From positions 38,658,069-38,722,068 of the forward strand of contig OZ034975.1 of assembly GCA_964030785.1 (NCBI GenBank): a stretch of DNA of 64,000 nucleotides, read 5' to 3'. Under the pieces are notes generated by a model, which ran no database searches, was not told the DNA's origin, and saw only the letters and a list, made by a program, of their open reading frames with translations. Source of the stretch: Siderastrea siderea (Eukaryota > Cnidaria > Anthozoa > Scleractinia > Rhizangiidae). The position numbers and the translations under genes were made by a program. Positions 56,766 to 64,000 of this stretch are shown piece by piece. The number at the start of each line of letters is the position of its first letter. Position 1 is the first letter of the stretch.

Positions 56766-57146
56766 TTGCCTGCAAATAGAGTTTTTATGTCTTTTCTCTG
56801 ATTATTTGTTGTTTAATGGTTCACGTGAAGCGGGGGATTGAGGGGAGGACTTATTGGGCATTGTCATGTGCTTGTCATTCGTCTCGAGACAGCCGCGGAT
56901 CAAGACGTGTTTTTTTCACAACGTGGTAAGTTCACTTATTTCGTGTTTATTTCCCCCTTTTTACTCGGTATTAGCCTATTCGAATCTACTGTTTCTGGTT
57001 TATTTGGGGTTTTTTCCCTCGAGGTTTACTTTAATTGTCGGCCTGGGTCGTTTTTTGCTTCGCATTCCTCGCTGACATTCCGTTGTTAACCTTTGTTGTC
57101 GTTTCCACGTGGTCGGTTACTTTTTTGTGATTTATTGTTCTTCGCG

Positions 57147-57747
57147 ATGGCTCTTTCTCCTCCCACAGTCCTTGTTTTTGGTCATTCTTTTGTTAGGAGG
57201 CTTCGTGATGACCTTCGGTCGAGTTTTGATCCACGGGCTAGCTGACGAGACGTTTAACCTCTCGGGTGATGCCATTGTTCACTTGTATGGCGTCGGCGGG
57301 CAGACCGTGCGAAGATTGCACCAACGAGGAGACCTTGGTGTTGTTTCTTCGATTTCTCCCGCGATTGTCATGCTCGAGACGGGCACAAACGACCTGTCTG
57401 GACTTCGGCCAGAGATCGTAGGATCGGAAATCGAGGAGTTGGTCTCTTTGTTGCTTAAGTCCTATTCTGTTCGAGTAATCGGTGTGTGCGAGGTGATACC
57501 TTGTGTTAGGGCGCCGTTTTTTAACGACACTGCACTGGTGCTCAACCAGTATCTTCGCGGGTTTTTTGACCCTATTCCCAATGTTTTCTGCCGGCGTCAT
57601 CGGGGTTTTACGGATCCTTCAGTTGACCCATATTCATCCGACGGAGTCCATGTGAATTCCTTCGGACAGTACTGTTTGTATCGCAGTTATCGGGGCGCCA
57701 TGTTGAAAGCTTTACGTATGCTTCCTTCCTTCCCACCATCGCTGTAA
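57147..57747 (+). pseudogene. SGNH/GDSL hydrolase domain of the retroelement
   Basis: From ATG at 57147 the frame reads PPTVLVFGHSFVRRLRDDL (block I, with GHS in place of GDS). It is shifted by one base near 57235 and then reads PAIVMLETGTNDLSGL (block III, G-x-N-D) and SSDGVHVNSFGQYCL (block V, D-x-x-H) to TAA at 57747. Catalytic Ser, Asn, Asp and His positions are all visible. SGNH hydrolases cleave esters. Its role in retrotransposons is not established. Confidence 0.8.
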
Positions 57748-57880
57748 GACTTCTTGTTTTACTTCTGTTTGTTTGTTATGCTGCATGCTCGATATAGCTG
57801 TTATGCGTTTTTTATGTTACTGGTTTATAGAATAATACCCACGGACTTAATTTCGTTGGCTTGTTTTGTTCCTTTTTCCT

Positions 57881-58130
57881 GAGGCAGGTTCCTCAGTTTG
57901 TATTTTTCTGAGACATGTTTCTCATTTTATTGTTATGAGGCATGTTCCTCAGTTTATATTTTTATGAGACATGCTCCTCGGTTGTATTGTGAGGCAGGTT
58001 CCTCAGCTTATAGTTTTTATGAGACATGCTCCTCAGTTCTGATGTTGTGAGGCATGCATGTTACTCAGTTTATATTTTTATGAGACCTGTTCCTCAGTTA
58101 TTGTTGTGAGGCATGTTCCTCTTGTTAAGT
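57881..58130. repeat. Nine GAGRC...CCTC hairpin words
   Basis: GAGGCAGGTTCCTCAG and GAGACATGCTCCTCAG-type words alternate about every 25-35 bases, nine times, separated by T-rich spacers (TTTATATTTTTAT). Each word can fold (GAGG/CCTC). They lie between the SGNH and Gag regions of the retroelement and probably in untranslated sequence. Confidence 0.85.
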
Positions 58131-58511
58131 GTTTGTTTTGAGGCACATACAGGACTTGCTGCTGCGGCAACCATGTGTTAGCTATGCTTGTCCAGCCTCG
58201 TAGCCTGAGTTTTTGTTCTTTGGGATTGTTCATGTTTACCAGTCATTTATTTGTTTGGGTAGTGTATGTTTATTATCCCGAGGCTTTGTTCCTTGGGACA
58301 TTGTATTGTCTCTCAGGTCTTGTCTTGGTTGTGAATTATTTTTTCTTCTTTTGAGTGACACACGGAATTTACTACGGTGGGAACTATTTGTTAGCCATGC
58401 TTGTCCTTCCTTGTTTGTCTATTTTATTGTGAGCACCTATTGTACTTGCATGTGCTCTGTTACATGTAATCCTCAGTCCGGATACCTGCTTTTGGTTATC
58501 TTCAGTTTCAG

Positions 58512-59696
58512 ATGCCTCCCAGACGGTCCACTCGTAACAAGCGGCCTTCGTGTCAGGCTCTTGAGGCCTTAGCCACAACCCCTTAGAGACGACGCAGGGG
58601 GTAAGTTCCCAAGACGAGCCGGTCGCTGCGACTGCTGACCAGATTCAACCAGAGGTGTCCATCCCTTCGTTTGATTTGCCGCCTCAAGTTGTATCTGATA
58701 TAGCGGCCCGAGTTACTGCCGAGGTGACACGGCAGGTGCAGCCCCTCTTGGCCTCAGTTCACGTGCAAGCAACACCACAGCTTATGTCCAGGTCCCAGCA
58801 CAGAAGGTGCAGCAGATACAGCCATCTCAGGATGTTCAGCCGCAAGGGAGGTTCCCATAACAGACTCTGATTCCCAAGCTCAAGCTGCAATCCAGCCTGC
58901 TCTCCAAGCAATACACGGAGCCCTGGCAAGTGAGCTCTTACGAACAGATTTACAGCCCCCAAAACACTTATTTTCCTTAGTCAATTTGCCAGTGGACACC
59001 CTGTGTCAAACAAAACAAAAAGCAAAATATGGAACCAGGAGTTCATAGACTTTGGGTCCCTTTTGGTCAACCCAACCTTGGATGGGCGTTATCAACTCAC
59101 CATCCAGAACTCGGGTGAGGGTATCGGGCCCGTCTTGTCTTTGGAGCCCAGTTAACAAGGCTAAGAAGATAAATAGTATTGACACTTGGCTTCAGGCCTT
59201 TCATGTCTTTGTTGGCATTTATGCTAGTAGATATCCCCTAGAAGCCCCTTGGGTTGATGAAATATGGGGCCACTGTTCAAGACCTAGCTGTTAGGGGTCA
59301 TAACTGGAGATTTTATGACGAAAATTTTAGGTACCTAAGGCAAACTCAAGCATCATCCCTCCCTTGGGAAAGTATTCACTAGGAGCTCTGGCTCCGCTCC
59401 CAGAATAACCCCAGTACTCAGAGAACTCCACCTGCGGGGGATTCTAGGAAGCCCTTTTTCCCACTACGGGTCCCAACGGGGCATTGTTTTAAATTCCATA
59501 AGGGTGGGGATTGCTCAGGATGCGTTTTTAAGCATTCATGTTTTAAATGTGAGGGCTCCGACAGGGCCCTCAACTGTCATTTTCGTGCCCCTAGTAGACA
59601 AGTCGTTCATCAGTCCCAGGGGTCAAGTAAGCCATCCGTCAATCCCAGCTCTCCCCAACCCCTCACTCCCTCGGTTACCAACACCCGTAGACAGTG
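58512..59696 (+). pseudogene. Gag-like region of the retroelement
   Basis: ATG at 58512 starts MPPRRSTRNKRPSCQAL. Broken frames continue with SFDLPPQVVSDIAARVTAEV, KINSIDTWLQAFHVFVGIYA, AVRGHNWRFYDENFRYLRQ and a knuckle FKFHKGGDCSGCVFKHSCFK followed by C at about 59480-59560. The pattern (W-x-A-F-x-VF-IY, then W-x-YD-x-F-R, then Cys-rich) matches Gag proteins of DIRS-type elements. At least three frame changes are needed, so it is dead. Confidence 0.75.
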
Positions 59697-59699
59697 ATC

Positions 59700-60055
59700 G
59701 CCTCCTTTTGATTCTTTCTGGGTAAACCCCTTCAATTGTAGATTTCCTAGTGAAAGGCTTTCGGGAACGTTTTCCTGTACACTATGAAGGTTCCCGTATT
59801 TCGTGTGAATCCCCAAACCTGAAGTCCGCTCTGCAGCATCCGGCTGCAGTTGCTGCTAAACTTTGCAAGGAGTTTGAATCCCATAGGCTTGCAGGCCCTT
59901 TTTCTCCCCCCCTCTTTTTCTGTTTTTCGAATTTCCCCACTTGGTTTGGTACCCAATATACTTTTTAAGGCCAAGCATATTCCCGGTTTGCACAACAAAT
60001 TGGCTGATGAGTTGTCTCGGTTGCAATTGCAGACCTTCAAGCAGCTGGCAACAGC
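59700..60055 (+). pseudogene. Truncated reverse transcriptase and RNase H end
   Basis: The 5' part reads FLVKGFRERFPVHYEG, SALQHPAAVAAKLCKEFESH and RLAGPF, the N-terminal RT block of DIRS-type elements. After ISPLGLVPN the frame jumps to FKAKHIPGLHNKLADELSRL, the C-terminal end of RNase H. The whole RT palm is deleted in between. Confidence 0.75.
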
Positions 60056-60462
60056 TTGCATGCATCAACATCCTACAGAGATACCTCTGCATCTGCAGCC
60101 AAGCAGCTGGGAACTGTAGCTTCGTTTTTGTGGCAGTCCAGTCTGCAGCCTTCATCTATACCTACATATAATCGTGCTTGGAAACTTTTTCATCAGTTTT
60201 TTCATACAGTTTTTCAAACACAATTTGGTTTCCTTCCTATCTTAACGCCAGTCTTGGCACTGTTTATAGCTTACTTGTTTAATGCTCAATATGCACCATC
60301 CACTGGCACCCTCTCGTTATAAAGGTCATAGTTTTCGGATTGGTGCTGCCTCTTTCGCTGCAGATCAGGGGTTTTCTGACACACAGATTCGCTTGCTAAG
60401 TCGATGGAAGTCTAATGCCTTCCAGAAATATATCAGGTTGCCGAGTCTTTCTAAAAGCTAGT
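60056..60462 (+). pseudogene. Truncated tyrosine recombinase
   Basis: The N-terminal part (PSSIPTYNRAWKLFHQFF, LPILTPVLALFIAYLFNAQY) is followed after APSTGT by the C-terminal block YKGHSFRIGAASFAADQGF and IRLLSRWKSNAFQKYIR. H-x-x-R (HSFR) and the terminal tyrosine (KYIR) are kept, but the central region with the first catalytic arginine is deleted. Confidence 0.8.
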
Positions 60463-60551
60463 CAGTGGCAAAGAACAACTTGCAAGGCAGCTGTTATATG
60501 ATAATTTCTTCCACGTAGGTATAAATTTAAGTTTTGTTTGTCTCTGTTGGA

Positions 60552-60975
60552 CAGCTTGCATGGGCGGCTGTTAAAAGGGGCTTCTTTCATTGCAAATCTT
60601 CTCATAGTCAGTTTATAATGTGTTGTCTTTGGTGCGTAGCTTGCATGGGCGGCTATTACACCAGAGGCTCAAAATTTCGGCCTTGTTTGTCTCTGTTGGA
60701 CAGCTTGCATGGGCGGCTGTTTCAAAGGGCTTCTTTCATTGCAAATCTCTTCATCATCAGTTTATAATGTGTTGTCTCTGGTGCATAGCTTGCATGGGCG
60801 GCTATTTGACCAGAGGCTTTTCATCTGTTGATAATCTAGTTATGGTCATTTTTACAATTTGGTCTCTGCTGACGAGCTTGCAAGGGCGGCTATTTCAGCA
60901 GAGCTGTATGAATAGCTTGTGGGACAAAAGTAAATTTCTTATGCATCAATTGTAGACAGCTTGCATGGACGGCTG
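60552..60975. repeat. Six AGCTTGCATGGGCGGCT words in the retroelement tail
   Basis: The word occurs at 60552, 60648, 60702, 60787, 60874 and 60958, with longer shared flanks (TCTTTCATTGCAAATCT, CAGTTTATAATGTGTTGTCT) between some pairs. The array sits downstream of the recombinase, probably in 3' untranslated sequence. Confidence 0.88.
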
Positions 60976-61179
60976 TGCTTCACTATTTTTACCTTGTGCA
61001 TGCTTTTGTATTCTTAGTGTAGTTTTAGGTCAATTCAGCTGACCCCTTTTGGTCCTGCACTTGCCTGGGGTGGGGCAGCATATGTTTTTGTATAACATAT
61101 GCTTTTGGCGTTTTTGGTGCCCTCACCTTTACTGGGCCAGACTATGTATCATTAATTTTTCAATGAAATGTGATATTTT

Positions 61180-61185
61180 AATAAA
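61180..61185 (+). terminator. Possible poly(A) signal of the retroelement
   Basis: AATAAA about 120 bases before the right inverted end. Confidence 0.35.
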
Positions 61186-61312
61186 AGCGGCTATGTGCCT
61201 TTGCCCATAGCCATACAACGCCATTCTTGTGTGTTTCTCCTGCTGCCCAGTAAACAGAGCTCAGGCAAGGCAGTTTTGGGGTCAGTTTCATTGAAGGTTG
61301 AAGAGAAAAGAC

Positions 61313-61965
61313 ATAAAAAACGTTAAGCGCAAGCTGGCCGCGGTGATTAGTATTTCTAGGTTACATCGGACTGTATGAGGTGTGTCACTCGCCAGTTCAG
61401 ATGGAAAAGAAAAATAAGCGCGAGGTAGCCGCTATGATAAGTATTTCTAGGTTACACCGAACTGTATGAGGTGTGTCACCCCCAGTTCAGATGAAAATTC
61501 GTTAAGCACAAGCTGGTCGCTACGATTAGTATTTTTAGGTTACAGCAAACTGTATGAGGTGTGTCACCCGCCAGTTCAGATCAGTGAAAAAAACGCTAAG
61601 CGCAAGCTTGCCGCTATGATTAGTATTTCTAGGTTACATCGAACTGTATGTGGTGTATCACCCGCCAGTTCAGAAGGACGAAAGTCAAGCACAAGCTAGC
61701 CGCTATGATTAGTATTTCTAGGTTACACCGAACTGTATGGGGTGTGTCGCCCACCAGTTCAGATGAAAAAAACGTTAAGGGCAAGCGGGCCGCTATGATT
61801 AGTACTTCTAAGTCACACCGAACTGTATGAGGTGTATCACCCGCCAGTTCAGATGAAAAAAAGTTAAGCGAGAGGTGTCCGCTGTGATTAGTATTTCTAT
61901 GTTACATTGAATTGTATGAGGTATGTAACTGGTCTGTTCAGATGAAAAAATGTTCAGTGCAAGCA
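61313..61965. repeat. 90-bp satellite array, right part
   Basis: About seven well-kept units plus a decaying last one, starting GATTAGTATTT at 61345, 61436, 61524, 61618, 61707, 61797 and 61886 (spacing 88-94). Each has GAACTGTATGAGGTGTGTCA-type core and CAGTTCAGATGAAAAAA. The final unit loses the core by 61930, the usual picture at the edge of an array. Confidence 0.93.
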
Positions 61966-63103
61966 AGCTGATTGACTAGTATTTCTGTTTTACATGTAAC
62001 TGTAGTTACTGGAGTTACAAAGTGCATGAGTCGTACGTGTTATTCCCATGTTCTATGAATCAACAAACGGATTATACACAATCAAATGAGAGGGCAGAAA
62101 TTTCCTCTTTGGCCGATGAGAAGTTGAATTTCTATTTATGGTCATATTTGATGCCGGAGAAACTAAATTTCACATAAAATGTACCTCTGTGTCCATTTTC
62201 ATGTACATGTCTGCACGTATTAATCTTCATATAATGTCTTAAAGGCCCACATTTATAAATAAGCAGGATGTCAATAGCCGGTTGACAAGGAGAACTCATT
62301 TTGCCGAGATCTCAGCTCACAGAATCAACTGAGTTTTAAAACATAAAGCAATCTTGGAAAAATCGAATTCCGGTTACCAGCAGCTCGAATTCCGGTTGCA
62401 CAAATTGATTTAACCAGTGAAGCTATAGCTAGCCGATAGTCTTTTTCACATCATTTGCGTGGTTTTGCCATTTAAACTTTGCATTTGCGCGGACTATTTA
62501 CTAGAGGCCAGATAATAATACGCCAGCCATGCATGTTATAGAGCTAAGAGATTCTGTGCAATAGAGGTAAAATAAAACTGCTTAGACTTACCTGGTGTCC
62601 TCACCATTCTTAACCTTTGTGACTGTCAATCATATTAAAAAACCTTTCTGAACAAATTTCTGAATTGGACGGTCTAGAAATATATTATCCGCGGCCTATT
62701 ACAAACACGTTGTACCTGGATGGATGAAAGAAACAACTGTCGCCTTTGTTTTAAAACCGACGTGAAATAAGAAAAAGGCTGTTTAAACTTGCGGTATTCG
62801 CACGGTGAATGCTTAAAATGTCCCTGTGTACGTTCGAAGACATCTTCATGATACGACACTGCAGTCCACTGGGAGTCAATCTTCTCACTGACCTCCGAGA
62901 ACGGGAAAAATCTGACCTAATTCAGCAACTCTTGCCGACTTGAGATAAGGCCAGCTTACTGTGGTACTCTGTAGGATAGCGTTTGAAGCCTAACAGCGAA
63001 TGTTTTTACGGAAACTGAAGAACGACGGTGATTCCCTTTCTGTTTTAGCGCGTGCAGACGAAAATAAATTAATTCTGGCGCATAAACACGATGGTAAAGC
63101 ACA
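61966..63103. other. Gene-less stretch
   Basis: No exon recognised. A direct repeat of CGAATTCCGGTT occurs at about 62364 and 62388. Confidence 0.4.
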
Positions 63104-63115
63104 GTGATTGCAGCA

Positions 63116-63343
63116 ATGGAAATTGATCCCCGAAATATTAGTGTTGACAAGATGACTAGTTCTCCATTGGGAGGAGATGATAAACAAGGAGCTCTTTACT
63201 TGACGGATTATGACACTTTCGCAACCGCAGAAAAAAAATCTCAGCGTGAAAGGGTACTTACAGTAGAACCCGTTTGCGTCCTGTGGCGTGACGAAAAGTG
63301 TGATAGTGAGACACAATATTTTGACTATAGTGTTACTGGATGA
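63116..63343 (+). CDS. Candidate first exon, unknown gene
   Basis: ATG in good context (GCAGCAATGG) at about 63116 opens MEIDPRNISVDKMTSSPLGG, DDKQGALYLTDYDTFATAEK and KSQRERVLTVEPV to a stop at 63343. A donor-like AAAG|GTACTT near 63255 could end an exon earlier. The acidic/polar composition looks protein-like, but there is no homology and the gene would run beyond the window. Confidence 0.3.
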   Translation: MEIDPRNISVDKMTSSPLGGDDKQGALYLTDYDTFATAEKKSQRERVLTVEPVCVLWRDEKCDSETQYFDYSVTG

Positions 63344-63675
63344 CGTAATGTTTAAACCCTGATGACCCAGCTTATCTTTCTTATCGCTTTTATTTCTGTG
63401 GAAAAACGTAAATTCACTCAAACGTTGAATGTCGGTATAAATTTGTCCACAACTGAGAATGCTCACACAGGGACGACGAAGTATTTACTGTTGTGCCCAC
63501 AGGGTACAGAGGAGCGAAGTTCGAGCAGAATGTTTAGTTTTCTTTGCGAAAGACAACCGACATAATTTGCTGCGAACTTGCGTTACTCGCGTTATCAAGA
63601 TTTTTACAGTAGGTCAAATTACTGTGGGCTTTGAGAATCACCGAGATCGACTTACACTACGCGGTCGCCTAACAC

Positions 63676-63740
63676 GTTGCCCGAAGGGCAACGGCTTTTC
63701 TTCGGAAAGCGAAGACTTTCCGGACGAGGCACGAAGTGCC
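63676..63740. repeat. Three consecutive GAA-loop hairpins
   Basis: GTTGCCCGAAGGGCAAC (63676-63692), CGGAAAGCGAAGACTTTCCG (63703-63722) and GGCACGAAGTGCC (63728-63740) are three stem-loops in 65 bases, each with a CGAA or GAAG loop. This may be a structured end of a short interspersed element. Confidence 0.7.
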
Positions 63741-63745
63741 GAGTA

Positions 63746-64000
63746 AAAACAAGGACAAGGAAGGAAACTTATACCACGTGATCTCGAACAATGTGCACCG
63801 CAGCACATGGTGACGGAAGTGATCGTTACCGGAAACGGAAAAGCGGTGGATCGTGACTAATTCAAAGTTTATAACATCACATGTGGAGGGAGTTTTAACA
63901 ACGGCGAGTTCGCCCTTGAAGAGGAAAGCTCCGTTACAAGAAACCGGCCTGAGCGGAAGAAATCGAAACTATCGAACAGGCATTTTGGCAAATTTTCTTA
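63746..64000. other. Right flank
   Basis: Nothing recognised before the window ends. Confidence 0.35.

Larger units (their letters stand above)
56766..61312 (+). mobile_element. Degenerate tyrosine-recombinase retrotransposon (DIRS/Ngaro group)
   Basis: An element of about 4.5 kb splits a satellite array. Near its ends are inverted copies of GTTTTTATGTCTTTTCTCT (56781-56799 and 61302-61320). In plus orientation it carries an SGNH-hydrolase-like segment, a Gag-like region with a Cys/His knuckle, the start of a reverse transcriptase, the end of RNase H, and the two ends of a tyrosine recombinase. RNase H followed directly by a tyrosine recombinase is diagnostic of the DIRS order. Both the RT core and the recombinase centre are deleted, and all frames are broken, so it is not autonomous. 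SGNH domains have been reported in Ngaro-type elements. Confidence 0.85.

Noticed and set aside
56508..61965. Satellite core CTGTATGAGGTGTGTCACC looks like a hammerhead with stem II
   Set aside because: It has an extra base in CUGANGA and lacks GAAAC; the outer GAACTG/CAGTTC pairing makes a simple hairpin instead.
1..64000. Bacterial-type features, CRISPR arrays, rRNA or tRNA genes
   Set aside because: No CRISPR-like spacing with unique spacers, no cloverleaf with A/B boxes and no rRNA segments were seen; the window is eukaryotic.

Overview
This is a eukaryotic, intron-rich, AT-rich genomic window that looks like a cnidarian (most likely an anthozoan, for example a stony coral). The organism is inferred from gene architecture and transposon content (tyrosine-recombinase and Penelope-like retroelements, many hairpin MITEs). 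No species can be named from sequence alone.

The one clear host gene is a large receptor tyrosine kinase on the plus strand, 18567-40822, with its 5' end not identified. Its exons encode a chain of eight immunoglobulin-like domains, one per exon, joined in phase 1. A region with a SEA-like exon pattern, a single transmembrane helix, a juxtamembrane segment and a full FGFR/Tie-like kinase domain follow, with a stop codon at 40820 and a poly(A) signal at 41715. The kinase exons are intact. The ectodomain shows at least two one-base frame breaks in homopolymer runs (near 27363 and 31583), a further possible one near 34360, and unclear joins around the transmembrane exon. The first two Ig exons are a tandem exon-plus-intron duplication. 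A separate minus-strand exon at 43718-43947 encodes a cytoplasmic tail with ITIM-like tyrosine motifs. Weaker host-exon candidates lie at 3001-3070 with 5653-5789 (plus), 14747-15022 (minus, with an in-frame stop), 49504-49707 (minus) and 63116-63343 (plus).

Most of the rest is repeats. From left to right: a 370-bp satellite (7850-10136); Penelope-like remnants with GIY-YIG coding segments (11914-12829, 47072-47607) and hammerhead-ribozyme-like motifs, the best at 47072-47107; a roughly 92-bp satellite (13674-14705) with a higher-order duplication; a very large inverted repeat (15548-16739); a TTAA-flanked DNA transposon inside the kinase gene (19645-20688); and about a dozen short terminal-inverted-repeat elements, several with readable target duplications (TAA, TTAA, or about 11 bp). 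A nested tandem block lies at 51940-54540.

At 56766-61312 a degenerate tyrosine-recombinase retrotransposon (SGNH hydrolase, Gag zinc-knuckle, truncated RT/RNase H, truncated recombinase) sits inside a 90-bp satellite array (56508-56765 and 61313-61965). That array is related to the satellite at 13.7 kb and shares its conserved hairpin core.
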